Source of the DNA: Pantoea rodasii
GTDB lineage: Bacteria; Pseudomonadota; Gammaproteobacteria; Enterobacterales; Enterobacteriaceae
Length of the DNA: 64,000 nucleotides
NCBI RefSeq assembly: GCF_002095465.1
Contig: NZ_MLFP01000003.1
Span: forward strand, 62,001-126,000
Direction: 5' to 3'
In this document: positions 1-9,222 of the stretch, piece after piece
Numbering within the stretch: position 1 is the first letter of the stretch
How the letters are laid out: each line of letters begins with the position of its first letter
The notes under the pieces: model-generated
The model's input: the letters and a program-made list of their open reading frames with translations, nothing else
Database searches by the model: none
What the model was told of the DNA's origin: nothing
Translations under genes and position numbers: made by a program

Positions 1-1491
1 GAAGCAGGGCCTTATATTCCGCGCTGGAAAGCGGTGGAAAACTACCGAAACGGTGCCAGTAAACGTAACTGGTGCGCGCCTTATCCGAATCTGCCGTGGG
101 CACCGAACTCTTACACCGAAGGCTATATCGATGCCAAAGGGGATGAAGATTTCGAATATGTCACCAGCTACTTACGTGTCGCGGGTGGTAGTACGCGTCA
201 CTGGGCATCCGCCTGCTGGCGCTTGTTACCCAACGACTTCAAGCTAAAAAGCGTTTACGGCGTTGGCCGTGACTGGCCGATGGAATACAGCGAGCTGGAG
301 CCGTGGTATGTCAAAGCCGAGCGAGAAGTCGGCGTCGTTGGCACCGCCGATGAGGACCAAAGCGGGCAAGGGCGCGGTCACTATCCGCCACGTTCAGCAG
401 AGTATCCGCTGCCGCCGGAAGCCAAGCCGTATATGGTGCAGCGCATGCAGTCAAAGCTGGGCCCGATGGGTTATCAGGTGATTCATGAGCCGCACGCCCG
501 CGTGTCACGTCCTTATGATGGCCGCCCGGCTTGCGCAGGTAACAACAACTGCGAACCGATCTGCCCGATTGGCGCAATGTATTCCGGCGATATGCACGTC
601 GATAAAGCCGTGGCGCTGGGCGTGCAGCTACGCACCGAATGTGTTGCCTGGAAGCTGGAGAAAGGCGCAGGTAACAAGATCGTCGCGCTGCATTATCGTC
701 AGCCTGATGGCAAAGATACGCGCCTCACCGCGAAGACTTTTATCATCGCCGCACACGGTCTGGAAACGCCAAAACTGTTGCTGATGAACGATATCGCCAA
801 CAGTTCCGATCAAGTTGGTCGTAACCTGATGGATCACACCGGTTTGAGCCTGACGTTCCTCGCTGACGAACCGCTGTGGACCGGACGTGGATCCGTGCAG
901 CACGGCACTATCGCCAATCGCCGCGATGAAGCCAGTCGCGCACAGCATTCAGCCATTCGTTACTCGCTGCGTAACCTGGTGCCGAACGTCGATGTTACCG
1001 TGCCGTTGCTAAAGCAAGGCATGATGGGACAAGCGCTGGATGACGCGATTCGTGACCGCGCTTCACGCATCATGAACATCAGTACCATGAGTGAAACGCT
1101 CCCAAGTCCGACCAACCGCGTAACGCCAAACTACGATCGCAAAGATTCGATTGGCCTGCCGATGATCAACGTTAATTACCATCTTGATGATTACGTGCGC
1201 GGCATGCGCCCGCAGGCGTACAAGGATTTCGCTAACTTCCTGCAGGCCTTTAACGGTGAAGTGATTGAAGCACCGACCGGCTGGCGCAATCAGTATCACA
1301 TCATGGGCACCACCATTATGGGCGATAACCCGCGTGATTCGGTGGTCGATGCGCACTGCCGTAGCTGGGATCATCCCAATCTGTTCCTCGCCACCACCGG
1401 CGTGATGCCCACCTCTGCCACGGTGAATCCGACGTTGACCGGCATCGCGTTGGCGCTGCGCATGGCCGACACCATCGCGAGGGAGATCTGA
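1..1491 (+). CDS. GMC-family membrane dehydrogenase flavoprotein (gluconate 2-dehydrogenase-like), 5' end cut off
   Basis: Large flavoprotein subunit of a periplasmic sugar/sugar-acid dehydrogenase of the gluconate 2-dehydrogenase/fructose dehydrogenase type. The frame is open from base 1 (EAGPYIPRWKAVENYRNG), so the FAD-binding N-terminus lies outside the window and the GTG at 34 is not the start. A cysteine cluster CAGNNNCEPIC (C-x5-C-x3-C) matches the 3Fe-4S motif of FAD-dependent glucose/fructose dehydrogenases. The C-terminal GMC His/Asn region is present (NQYHIMGTT, then TVNPTLTGIALALRMAD). The stop overlaps the start of the cytochrome gene, so the two are co-translated. Substrate could be gluconate, 2-ketogluconate, sorbitol or fructose; the sequence does not decide. 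Confidence 0.85.
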   Translation, partial: EAGPYIPRWKAVENYRNGASKRNWCAPYPNLPWAPNSYTEGYIDAKGDEDFEYVTSYLRVAGGSTRHWASACWRLLPNDFKLKSVYGVGRDWPMEYSELEPWYVKAEREVGVVGTADEDQSGQGRGHYPPRSAEYPLPPEAKPYMVQRMQSKLGPMGYQVIHEPHARVSRPYDGRPACAGNNNCEPICPIGAMYSGDMHVDKAVALGVQLRTECVAWKLEKGAGNKIVALHYRQPDGKDTRLTAKTFIIAAHGLETPKLLLMNDIANSSDQVGRNLMDHTGLSLTFLADEPLWTGRGSVQHGTIANRRDEASRAQHSAIRYSLRNLVPNVDVTVPLLKQGMMGQALDDAIRDRASRIMNISTMSETLPSPTNRVTPNYDRKDSIGLPMINVNYHLDDYVRGMRPQAYKDFANFLQAFNGEVIEAPTGWRNQYHIMGTTIMGDNPRDSVVDAHCRSWDHPNLFLATTGVMPTSATVNPTLTGIALALRMADTIAREI

Positions 1492-2888
1492 TGATGCGCA
1501 AACCATTGTTGCGCCTTGCCGCTGCCAGTCTGCTACTGGCCGGTGCTGTGCAGGCGCAGGAGGCCTCGCCGGATCTGGTCAAGCGGGGTGAATATCTGGC
1601 CACCGCCGGGGACTGTTCGGCCTGTCATCGCGATCCGCACAGCGGCAAACCTTTCTCGGGCGGTTACGCGATTCAGTCACCGATGGGGATGATTTATGGA
1701 TCCAACATCACGCCATCGAAAACCGCCGGGATTGGCAACTATAGCCTGGCGGATTTCACCGATGTGATGCGTAAAGGCAAAGCGCCGGGCAATCATTACC
1801 TCTATCCCGCGATGCCTTACACCTCATTTGCCGGGCTGTCAGACGAAGATATCCACGCGCTTTATTCGTATCTGATGCTCGGCGTGCCAGCCGACGATCA
1901 TCCGGCCCCCGCAACCGATCTGCCGTTCCCGTTCTCTTTCCGTCCGGTGATGGCGATGTGGAATTTGTTGTTCCTCGATAGCAAGGCGGTGCCAGGCAGC
2001 GATGCGGCCGCAGGCAGTGCAGAACGCGGCGAGTATTTGGTGCGCACGCTGGCGCATTGTTCCACCTGCCATACGCCACGTAACGGCATGATGGCGGAAC
2101 AGGGCGATCGCTTCCTGTCGGGCGGTAAGGTTGGCAGCTGGACGGCACCGAATATCACGCCAGATGCGCAGGCGGGTATCGGTGACTGGAGTGAAGCGGA
2201 GATTGTCACTTACCTGCGCACTGGCGCGCTGCACGGTAAAGCGATTGCCGCAGGTGAGATGGGCACAGCGGTACAGAATTCGTTCTCGAAAATGCAGCAG
2301 AACGATCTGGAGGCGATGGCACATTACCTGAAACAGGTGCCTGCGATTGGCGGCGTGGATCGTAAAGCGCCTTCGGTAGCGCCTCAGGCTACACCGCTGT
2401 CGGCCATTGAAACCGGCATGAAAAATGAGATTACCGATTATGTCTCCGGCGATGCGATGAGCGGGGCGCAACTGTACAACGGGGCTTGTGCCACCTGTCA
2501 CGCCAGTGATGGACGCGGAACCCACGATACGCAGCGCTTCTATCCCTCGCTGGTCGGATCGTCAGCGGTGCTGTCGGACGATCCCGCCAATCTGATCATG
2601 ACGATTGCAGAAGGGGTCGATCGCCAGACCGGCAACGATCACGCCTTTATGCCGGAATTTCGCACGCAGTTTAGTCAGGCCGAACTGGCCAAAGTGGCGG
2701 ATTACGTCTCCACCAACTTCGGCAATCCGCAGCATGTGATTACCTCAGCCGATGTAGAGCAAACGCTAAAAGGTGAAAGCGGCAGCTGGCTGGTGCGATA
2801 CGCGCATGCGTTAAGCATCATCGGTGGCGTGGTCGCGCTGCTGGTGATCGTGGTGGCGCTGATCCTTTTCCTGCGCCGCCGGAAATAA
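1491..2888 (+). CDS. Triheme cytochrome c subunit of the membrane dehydrogenase
   Basis: 465-residue electron-transfer subunit that passes electrons from the preceding flavoprotein to the quinone pool at the periplasmic face. A signal peptide (about residues 1-23, ending VQAQ) is followed by three CxxCH heme-attachment motifs: CSACH (Cys42), CSTCH (about 190) and CATCH (about 333). A C-terminal membrane anchor (about 440-461) ends in LRRRK. Length and three-heme layout fit the gluconate/alcohol dehydrogenase cytochrome family. The start codon overlaps the flavoprotein stop by one base. Confidence 0.9.
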   Translation: MMRKPLLRLAAASLLLAGAVQAQEASPDLVKRGEYLATAGDCSACHRDPHSGKPFSGGYAIQSPMGMIYGSNITPSKTAGIGNYSLADFTDVMRKGKAPGNHYLYPAMPYTSFAGLSDEDIHALYSYLMLGVPADDHPAPATDLPFPFSFRPVMAMWNLLFLDSKAVPGSDAAAGSAERGEYLVRTLAHCSTCHTPRNGMMAEQGDRFLSGGKVGSWTAPNITPDAQAGIGDWSEAEIVTYLRTGALHGKAIAAGEMGTAVQNSFSKMQQNDLEAMAHYLKQVPAIGGVDRKAPSVAPQATPLSAIETGMKNEITDYVSGDAMSGAQLYNGACATCHASDGRGTHDTQRFYPSLVGSSAVLSDDPANLIMTIAEGVDRQTGNDHAFMPEFRTQFSQAELAKVADYVSTNFGNPQHVITSADVEQTLKGESGSWLVRYAHALSIIGGVVALLVIVVALILFLRRRK

Positions 2889-2894
2889 CTTTTA

Positions 2895-2916
2895 CGGGCG
2901 ACGTATACGTCGCCCG
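2895..2916. terminator. Perfect 22-bp palindrome after the dehydrogenase genes
   Basis: Arms CGGGCGACGTA and TACGTCGCCCG match exactly with no spacer. It sits between the cytochrome stop and the Shine-Dalgarno of the GlcG-like gene. There is no T-run, so it may act as an RNA-stabilising or attenuating stem rather than a full terminator. Confidence 0.45.
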
Positions 2917-2953
2917 GATTCATAACGGTATGACCCTTTAAGGAGTGACTTCA

Positions 2954-3421
2954 ATGAAAAAGGCTTTATCCCTTGCGCTGTTGAGCGCCGCGCTGTTTGG
3001 TTCTGCCGCCGCGCACGCCACCCTGACGCAAACCATTCTCTCGCAAGGCGATGCGCAGAAGCTGATCGCGGCCGCACAGGAAAAAGCGCATGCGCTAAAC
3101 GCCAACGTCTGTATTGCGGTGTTGGATCAGTCAGGCCAGCTGCTGGCGTTTAATCGCATGGACAATGCGCCCGTCGGCTGCATCGATTCCTCGATTCTGA
3201 AAGGTCGCGCGGCCGCGTTGTATCGCACGCCAACAGACAAATATATGGATCGCGCCAACGGTAAAGAACCGGCTATCGCAACCTTGCCGGGCGTGATCCC
3301 GCTGGGCGGCGGCTCACCGGTGGTGTGGCAGAACAATACTATTGGTGCCGTGGGCGTCAGCGGTTCTGCTAACCCGAATGAAATCGCCATCGCCAAAGCG
3401 GCAAGCGACAGCTTTAAATAA
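2954..3421 (+). CDS. Periplasmic GlcG/HbpS-family protein (DUF336)
   Basis: 155-residue secreted protein with a clear signal peptide (MKKALSLALLSAALFGSAAAHA). The mature part shows the GlcG/HbpS fold signature: AQEKAHALNANVCIAVLDQSGQ, a FNRMDNAP segment and the Gly-rich PLGGGSPVV. HbpS homologues bind heme, and members of this family often accompany dehydrogenases; the exact role is unknown. The ATG at 2954 is preferred because AAGGAG lies about 8 nt upstream; the GTG at 2945 overlaps that ribosome site. It probably belongs to the same transcript as the dehydrogenase. Confidence 0.8.
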   Translation: MKKALSLALLSAALFGSAAAHATLTQTILSQGDAQKLIAAAQEKAHALNANVCIAVLDQSGQLLAFNRMDNAPVGCIDSSILKGRAAALYRTPTDKYMDRANGKEPAIATLPGVIPLGGGSPVVWQNNTIGAVGVSGSANPNEIAIAKAASDSFK

Positions 3422-3559
3422 CGACTGATGTTTTAGCTCAACTATTCATGACGGAAAGGTGCACTTTGATGCACCCGCGGGCGGCCTGAGAGGCGCCCGT
3501 GCAACACAACACGCTGCAAACTTCCCCTTCATCACGCTCTCCTCCGACCTGCTCATCCA

Positions 3560-3586
3560 TCAAGTTCCTGTGCCGCGCGCCGATAG
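3560..3586 (+). promoter_or_regulatory. Sigma-28 (FliA)-like promoter of the chemoreceptor gene
   Basis: TCAAGTTC, an 11-base spacer and GCCGATAG closely match the flagellar consensus TAAAGTTT-N11-GCCGATAA. It lies 77 bases upstream of the chemoreceptor ATG, so the gene is probably expressed with the motility regulon. A small hairpin (GGTGCA-CTTTGA-TGCACC) lies further upstream at 3458-3475. Confidence 0.6.
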
Positions 3587-3662
3587 TCTCTTCAGAAGGA
3601 ATGTAGGTGCACAGGGAGTGGTTCATTTTAAGCCGAAAAGTGTCAACCCCAGGAGCGCCATA

Positions 3663-5600
3663 ATGGCCAAACACGCATCAAAGAAAACAATGAGCACCCG
3701 CACGCAGATGCTGCTGACGGGCGCCTTAACTATCACCCTTGGCTTTGCCGTCACTATCGGCGTGTTGAGCTGGCAGTCCAGTAACGAGCAAAAGTCACTG
3801 GCAGAAAACTATCTGCAGCAGATTGCGCAGACCCAGGCGCTGCAAATTCAGCAGCAGTTAAGCTATGCGCGCGATGTGGCGCATAACCTCGGGCACAGCC
3901 TGATTGCACTGCCTGCGGCAGGGATTCAGGATCGTAAAGTGGCCGACAAAGTGATGGAATCCGCGTTACGTGATAACCCGGACTATCTCTCCATTTCAGT
4001 GATTTTTGAAGAAAATGCCTTTGATGGACGCGATGCCGAGTTCGCGACTCAGCCTAATGCCGCACCTAAAGGGCGCTATGCCTACTTCGTCGATCGCAAT
4101 CAGGCCGGCAATTTTAATATGCATCCGCTGACCTCAATCTTTACGCCAGGTCAGGGTGATTACTATCTGCTGCCGCAGAAAAGCCAGAAAGACACGTTAA
4201 TCGAACCCTATAGCTATGCCTATAACGGCGTCCCAACGCTGTTGACGTCAGTGGCTGCGCCGATCATCAGCCAGGGGAAACTGTGGGGGGTTGTCACGTC
4301 TGATATTTCACTGGCGTCATTGCAGGAAAAGGTCAACAAAATCAAGCCGTGGGATGGCAGTGGTTACGCTATGCTGCTGTCCAGCGCGGGCAACGTGGTG
4401 TCCTATCCGGATAAAAACCAGACCAGCAAAGCGTGGAAGGGCGATACGCACAACTACAGCGCGTCAGTGGTTGAACAACATGACGCCTTGTTGGGTGAAG
4501 ATGGCATGGTCACCTGGCAGCCGATTATCATCGGCAACAGCGGTCAGAAATGGTATCTCGGCGTGGTCGCCCCGGTGAGCAAAGTGATGGCGGCGGCCCA
4601 TCGCCAGTTGGTCAACGCCGTGATTCTGATGATCATCAGCATTCTGGTGGTGTGTGCGCTGCTGGGTCTGTTATTCAGTCGTAAAGTATTGAAACCGATT
4701 GGGGGCGAGCCGCTGGAAGCCGCCACCATTGCGCTGGCGGTAGCCGATGGCAAGCTAGATAACGTGATCGTCCTAAAAGAACGTGACAACAGTAGCCTGT
4801 TCTATGCGCTGCATACCATGCAGAACCAACTGCGTGAGATTGTCGGTCAGATCCAGGATGCCAGTTCGTCGGTAAGACAGGGCGCTGGGGAGATCGCCAG
4901 CGGCAACCTTAATCTGGCCTCACGCACCGAACAGCAGGCGGCGGCGCTGGAGCAAACGGCTGCCAGCATGGAGCAGATTACGGCTACGGTGAAACACAAC
5001 GCCACCAATGCACATCAGGCAACGGAGCTGACGGAAAATGCCACGCAGATTGCCGGCCGGGGTGAATCGCTGGTAGGTGAAGTGGTGCAGACCATGGCGC
5101 AAATTGATGACAGTGCGAAAAAGATCGGCGATATCACTGCCATCATTAACAGCATCGCTTTCCAGACCAATATTCTGGCGCTTAATGCCGCAGTTGAAGC
5201 GGCGCGTGCCGGTGAGCAGGGCCGTGGTTTTGCCGTAGTGGCCTCGGAAGTGCGTAATCTGGCGCAGCGCAGTGCCAACGCGGTGAAAGAGATTGCGGCG
5301 CTGATTGAGGAGTCGAGCCAGCGTGTTGGCAGCGGTGTTCAACTGGTACAGGACGCCGGTAAGACCATGCAGGAGATGACCCAGGCAGTGAACTCTGTGC
5401 GCACCATCATCGGTGAAATTGTGGTGGCATCCGATGAGCAGGCGCGCGGAATTAGTCAGGTGACCATTGCGGTGAATGAAATGGACGGCACCACGCAGCA
5501 GAACGCCGCGCTGGTGCAACAGATGTCGGCGGCGGCTAGTTCGCTGGAAGACCAGGCCGCACAGCTGGCGCATACGGTAGGGCGTTTTCAGTTAAGTTGA
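3663..5600 (+). CDS. Methyl-accepting chemotaxis protein with periplasmic Cache-type sensor
   Basis: 645-residue transmembrane chemoreceptor. Order: TM1 (about 17-39), a large periplasmic double-Cache-like domain, TM2 (about 320-342), HAMP, then the cytoplasmic signalling helices. The hairpin tip is textbook ([40 protein letters not shown]). The C-terminus ends VGRFQLS with no NWETF-type pentapeptide, so CheR/CheB docking would rely on other receptors. The ATG at 3663 follows AGGAG; an in-frame GTG at 3459 would add 68 residues that are not receptor-like. The ligand is unknown; Cache receptors commonly bind amino or organic acids. Confidence 0.88.
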   Translation: MAKHASKKTMSTRTQMLLTGALTITLGFAVTIGVLSWQSSNEQKSLAENYLQQIAQTQALQIQQQLSYARDVAHNLGHSLIALPAAGIQDRKVADKVMESALRDNPDYLSISVIFEENAFDGRDAEFATQPNAAPKGRYAYFVDRNQAGNFNMHPLTSIFTPGQGDYYLLPQKSQKDTLIEPYSYAYNGVPTLLTSVAAPIISQGKLWGVVTSDISLASLQEKVNKIKPWDGSGYAMLLSSAGNVVSYPDKNQTSKAWKGDTHNYSASVVEQHDALLGEDGMVTWQPIIIGNSGQKWYLGVVAPVSKVMAAAHRQLVNAVILMIISILVVCALLGLLFSRKVLKPIGGEPLEAATIALAVADGKLDNVIVLKERDNSSLFYALHTMQNQLREIVGQIQDASSSVRQGAGEIASGNLNLASRTEQQAAALEQTAASMEQITATVKHNATNAHQATELTENATQIAGRGESLVGEVVQTMAQIDDSAKKIGDITAIINSIAFQTNILALNAAVEAARAGEQGRGFAVVASEVRNLAQRSANAVKEIAALIEESSQRVGSGVQLVQDAGKTMQEMTQAVNSVRTIIGEIVVASDEQARGISQVTIAVNEMDGTTQQNAALVQQMSAAASSLEDQAAQLAHTVGRFQLS

Positions 5601-5634
5601 GTTAGTCATCTGAGTTGAAGACCTTGTCACAACG

Positions 5635-5663
5635 GGCCGCGCCTTATAACGTAGGGCGCGGCC
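5635..5663 (+). terminator. Stem-loop after the chemoreceptor gene
   Basis: Perfect 9-bp arms GGCCGCGCC and GGCGCGGCC separated by 11 bases, followed by a weakly T-rich stretch. It lies 35 bases past the chemoreceptor stop. Confidence 0.6.
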
Positions 5664-5714
5664 TTGTGCTATTTGCTCAAGGCCAACAATGACTGCCACA
5701 CATCGGGAACCACC

Positions 5715-6068
5715 ATGAATCGCCAGCAACTGTTCGAGCACATCAGCCAAACCTACCAAATTGAACCCGACTATCCGTGGAAAAAACACAGTGAATATGC
5801 GGTTCTGCGGCACCCTCGCCACCGTAAATGGTTTGCGTTGGTGTTCCCGCTGGAGAGCCATAAACTCGGATTGGACGCAGGCCCGGTGGTTCAGGTGATG
5901 AATATCAAAACCCATCCCGAACTCACCGGTTCACTGCGCCAGCAGCATGGCGTCTATCCGGCCTATCACATGAACAAAGAGCACTGGATTAGCCTGACGC
6001 TGGAAAACGGCTTGCCGGATAGCGAGATCATTGCGCTGCTGGATGACAGCTTTAGCTTAACGTTTTAG
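5715..6068 (+). CDS. MmcQ/YjbR-family DNA-binding-like protein
   Basis: 117-residue cytoplasmic protein with the MmcQ/YjbR pattern: an early PDYPWKKHSEYAVLRHPRHR segment, KWFALVFPLESHKLG, and a C-terminal HWISLTLENGLPDSEI. Family members have a CyaY-like fold and are usually described as putative DNA-binding proteins; function is not established. Start ATG 5715 was chosen over an in-frame upstream codon because the conserved region begins there. The 3' end overlaps the convergent methyltransferase gene by 17 bases. Confidence 0.75.
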   Translation: MNRQQLFEHISQTYQIEPDYPWKKHSEYAVLRHPRHRKWFALVFPLESHKLGLDAGPVVQVMNIKTHPELTGSLRQQHGVYPAYHMNKEHWISLTLENGLPDSEIIALLDDSFSLTF

Positions 6069-7080
6069 GTTTTCGCGCCATGATGACATCGAGCGGCGAC
6101 ATCGGGAACGGTTGCATTCGCTGGACGCGCTCAATCACAAATCCTGCCTGTTGCAATTCCTCGCACAACATCCCTTCATTAGTGACGTTGTAACCTCGCA
6201 TCATTAACGGGGTAAAGAATGGCAGCACCTGCCGTGCCTCCTCTGGGTTTTCGGGGACTTCTGCATGGGCACTGATCAGCAATCCGCCTGGCTTTAAGCG
6301 CGTGAACCACTCGCGCAGCATCGCCTGTCTGTCCGCCATAAAGTAGAGAAACGATGAACTCCAGATGATGTCGACCTGACGCTGTTCTGGAAAGGTCGCC
6401 AGCGCACAACAGCGATCGCTCAAGCCCGCCTTTTCAATATTGCGCTGCGCCACCGTGGCGGTTTGGGGCAAATCAAACACGATGGCTGAAAGCTGCGGAA
6501 AACGTTGGGCTAATGCAATGCTGATCAACCCTGGCCCACCGCCCATATCCAGCAACAGCGCCGGACGCTGAAAATCAGCCAGCGTATCCGCAATATCACA
6601 GGCGGTGTCGGCGCTGAGTGCACGTTGTTCCTGAGCAATCTGATGCAGCGCCGCATCGGCCCATGCGGTGTCAATCTGCAACGGGTCCTGCCAGCCGGGT
6701 TGCGCCTGGGTTAACAGCTGCGGCAGGCGTTGGCCAAACTGCTGCAACACCTGATGTCGATAGCGCCAGGCATCGCCGATATAACGGCTGCTGCCGTGAC
6801 AGAGAAACACATGCACATCGGGCGCCAGCACAAAGCAATCACCTTCATGCACCAGCAGTTCGGTGCTCCATATCAAACGTAACAGATGATTAGCCTGTTG
6901 TGGTAGCCAGTCATAATGCTGAGCAACTTGCGCAGCCGTGGCGGGCAGTGCCAGAAAATCAAACAAACGATGTTCAAACGCCAGCGCAACGGCGCCGTTA
7001 AGTGCCTGCTGAGCCAGCAAAGCATCGAGTGTGGAAAGAGGTGAGCGCATAGCCATGTCCTGAGCAGATAACGAGAACAT
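6052..7080 (-). CDS. SAM-dependent methyltransferase (O-methyltransferase type)
   Basis: 342-residue class I methyltransferase. The SAM-binding motif I is LLDMGGGPGLISIALAQRFP followed by the acidic VFDLP, as in plant/bacterial O-methyltransferases that act on small aromatic or polyketide substrates. The N-terminal part is a helical winged-helix-like dimerisation region, as expected for that family. It is divergent from the AraC gene at 7160 across 79 bases, so the regulator probably controls it. Internal Met codons 10 and 12 are alternative starts. The substrate is unknown. Confidence 0.75.
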   Translation of the reverse strand: MFSLSAQDMAMRSPLSTLDALLAQQALNGAVALAFEHRLFDFLALPATAAQVAQHYDWLPQQANHLLRLIWSTELLVHEGDCFVLAPDVHVFLCHGSSRYIGDAWRYRHQVLQQFGQRLPQLLTQAQPGWQDPLQIDTAWADAALHQIAQEQRALSADTACDIADTLADFQRPALLLDMGGGPGLISIALAQRFPQLSAIVFDLPQTATVAQRNIEKAGLSDRCCALATFPEQRQVDIIWSSSFLYFMADRQAMLREWFTRLKPGGLLISAHAEVPENPEEARQVLPFFTPLMMRGYNVTNEGMLCEELQQAGFVIERVQRMQPFPMSPLDVIMARKPKTLS

Positions 7081-7159
7081 CAGCCTAGCCTTTCGCGCAA
7101 ATGCAATTTATTCTCATTTGTCTGTGGCACGGCGATTAAACTCTGCGTGAGGAGAAAGG

Positions 7160-8002
7160 ATGCAAAAGCCCGGTGAAAGGCATGTGCGCCAGCATCAACT
7201 GTCATGGGATATGCGCATGGTGCAGTCGGACTACTGGCCGATTCACGCGCTGAGTGAATCCGCGCAGCCCAGTCACAATCAGCCTCTGCTGGTGCTGACT
7301 TTCGGCCAGCTGGGAAATTCACGCTATCGCGAATGCAACGGACGCGAGATCGCTTTCAGCGCCGGACATCTCACTGTCACCAGTTTTCAGGCCAGCGATG
7401 GCGAGCGGCTTTATCGTGCCGGTGAACGGGTACAACAGCTGCGGTTGATCCTGAGTGCCGCCAGCGTTCGTCACTACTTTGGTGAGCAGGACGCTGAGGG
7501 TTTATTACAGCCACAGCTCAAGCGCCATCTGTTCAGTCGCTTCGGCCAGGCCACTGTCGCGCAGCTTAATCAAACGCAAGACGACCCGTTGTTACGGGAA
7601 ATTCAGGCGTTAAGCCTGCTGGCGCTGCATCGTCATCAGATCCAGCCCAGTGTTTTGCTGCCAAAGTTGCATCCGCAGATGATTGAGCGGCTGGAGCACG
7701 CGCGCGGATGGATGCACGATCATCTCAACGAAACGTTTTCGCTCGGCACGCTGGCATTGGCGGCAGGACTGAGTGACTATCAGCTGAAAACCGGGTTTCA
7801 GCAGCATTTTCACTGCACGCCGGGGGCGATGTTGTTGCAGATGCGCATGGAACACGCGCATCACTTGCTGGAACAGGGATTTCAGGTGGCGCAGGCGGCC
7901 TGGCAGGTGGGGTATCAACATCCGCGTAATTTCAGCGTGGCATTTCAACGCTATTTTGGTCGCCCGGCCAGTGCGATTACCGGGCGCAGAAAGCAGGATT
8001 AG
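7160..8002 (+). CDS. AraC-family transcriptional regulator
   Basis: 280 residues. The N-terminal 150 or so form a ligand/dimer region of no clear family. The C-terminal double helix-turn-helix is typical (FSLGTLALAAGLSDYQLKTGF, then VAQAAWQVGYQHPRNFSVAF). A strong GGAGAAAGG site precedes the ATG. It is likely the regulator of the divergent methyltransferase gene. Its stop overlaps that of the convergent cytochrome b561 gene by 4 bases. Confidence 0.85.
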   Translation: MQKPGERHVRQHQLSWDMRMVQSDYWPIHALSESAQPSHNQPLLVLTFGQLGNSRYRECNGREIAFSAGHLTVTSFQASDGERLYRAGERVQQLRLILSAASVRHYFGEQDAEGLLQPQLKRHLFSRFGQATVAQLNQTQDDPLLREIQALSLLALHRHQIQPSVLLPKLHPQMIERLEHARGWMHDHLNETFSLGTLALAAGLSDYQLKTGFQQHFHCTPGAMLLQMRMEHAHHLLEQGFQVAQAAWQVGYQHPRNFSVAFQRYFGRPASAITGRRKQD

Positions 8003-8541
8003 CGCGAGCGACGCGACGGCATCATGCGCAGTAATGTGTTGTCTTTGAACAGGTAGTGATGGGCGAGCGCTGCTACGGCATGAATACCAATCAGCCAGTA
8101 ACCGTAAGGGGCGAGTGTTTCATGCCAGTCGGCAATGCTGTCCGCGAAATCCGGATCGGGATCGCCGCTCACCGGCATCGGAATGCCGAAGATCCACCAG
8201 GTGCGGCCCATATAGAAGCGCGACAAAATGCCAAGGATCGGCAACACAATAAAGAACAGATAGATCGCCAGATGCATCAGATGCGCGAGGCCGGTTTGCC
8301 AGTGCGGCGGTTTAGGCACAATCGCGGGACTACGATGGCGAAAGCGCAACAACACGCGTGACAGCATCAGCACCAGCACGCAACTTCCTGCGCTGAAATG
8401 GCCGATGATCATGGCGAAGCCTTGCCATGAGCCGCGCGTCGCTAATCCGCGAAACTCCATGGTGCAATAGGCGGTGACCACCAGCAAGAAGGTCAACCAA
8501 TGGAGAATAATCTGCGAAGGGGCGTATTTGGTGCTCATCAT
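7999..8541 (-). CDS. Cytochrome b561 (YodB/CybB-like)
   Basis: 180-residue inner-membrane di-heme cytochrome. Four transmembrane helices with the family histidines are visible: ILHW in helix 1, IGHFSAG in helix 2, WHETLAPYGYWLIGIHAVAAL in helices 3-4. Family members oxidise quinol or transfer electrons to periplasmic acceptors; several E. coli paralogues exist, one of which reduces superoxide. Two consecutive Met codons at the start leave a one-residue ambiguity. It is a single gene facing the AraC gene. Confidence 0.85.
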   Translation of the reverse strand: MMSTKYAPSQIILHWLTFLLVVTAYCTMEFRGLATRGSWQGFAMIIGHFSAGSCVLVLMLSRVLLRFRHRSPAIVPKPPHWQTGLAHLMHLAIYLFFIVLPILGILSRFYMGRTWWIFGIPMPVSGDPDPDFADSIADWHETLAPYGYWLIGIHAVAALAHHYLFKDNTLLRMMPSRRSR

Positions 8542-8630
8542 TCAGTCCGTAAAAGGCGTAGCAGAAGCGCTAACATAGCGGAAAACGGGCTGAATTAATT
8601 CATAATTTGACACATCCCACAACGAAATTT

Positions 8631-9125
8631 TTACCGCTGTGCTTCCGTCGCCTGCATGAGCTGACTGAGTAACGCCTGCAGCTGTTGTTGTTGATCGCTG
8701 GTCAGGGGCGAGAGCAGTTGGCGTTGTGTTTCAGTATGCACCTGCAGTGCCTGCTCGATCTTTTCTCGTCCGACTTCCGTCAAGGCAACCCGCATGCTGC
8801 GCTTATCGTCCGGATCGGCCACGCGTCTGATCGAACCCACGGCTTCAAGCCGATTAAGCCGATTGGTCATTGCGCCTGAGGTAATCAGCAGCGATTGATA
8901 CAACTGCGTGGGTGAGAGGCAATAAGGTTCACCGGCTCGACGCAGCGTTGCCAACACATCAAATTCGCCATCACGAAAATTAAACGGCGCCAATGCCTCC
9001 GCGCGCGCTGTGGTGAGTTGCTTCATGATGCGCAGCATGCGGCCGAATACGGCCATGGACGAGGCATCGAGTTCCGGCATCGCGCTGGCCCACTGCTCGA
9101 TTACAAAATCAACGTGGTCGGTCAT
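8631..9125 (-). CDS. MarR-family transcriptional repressor
   Basis: 164-residue winged-helix regulator. The DNA-binding part is clear: LSPTQLYQSLLITSGAMTNR as the helix-turn-helix and RRVADPDDKRSMRVALTEVG as the wing. It is divergent from the MFS transporter gene at 9223, and the intergenic space holds a perfect palindrome, the usual MarR arrangement in which the repressor controls both genes and is released by the transporter's substrate or a related compound. Confidence 0.88.
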   Translation of the reverse strand: MTDHVDFVIEQWASAMPELDASSMAVFGRMLRIMKQLTTARAEALAPFNFRDGEFDVLATLRRAGEPYCLSPTQLYQSLLITSGAMTNRLNRLEAVGSIRRVADPDDKRSMRVALTEVGREKIEQALQVHTETQRQLLSPLTSDQQQQLQALLSQLMQATEAQR

Positions 9126-9177
9126 TTTTCCTCTGTCATTTGTTGCATTGTGCGCATCCCTCTATCGCGACATCGCA

Positions 9178-9201
9178 AAGTATCTTAACGTTAAGATACT
9201 T
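9178..9201. promoter_or_regulatory. Perfect 24-bp palindromic operator between marR-like and MFS genes
   Basis: Arms AAGTATCTTAAC and GTTAAGATACTT are exact reverse complements with no spacer. Position (21 bases before the transporter start, 52 before the repressor start) and form fit a dimeric MarR operator controlling both directions. Confidence 0.75.
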
Positions 9202-9222
9202 CAACGCGCAAGGAGACGCAAT

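Noticed and set aside
1839..2525. 228-residue antisense frame in the cytochrome gene
   Set aside because: Overlaps a gene with three heme motifs; no independent support.
3459..3662. In-frame N-terminal extension of the chemoreceptor from GTG 3459
   Set aside because: The 68 added residues are not receptor-like and would put the sigma-28-like promoter inside the coding region; AGGAG with ATG 3663 is better.
4920..5573. Long antisense frame (217 residues) in the chemoreceptor gene
   Set aside because: Shadow of a well-supported coding region; His/Arg/Leu-rich composition typical of antisense reading.
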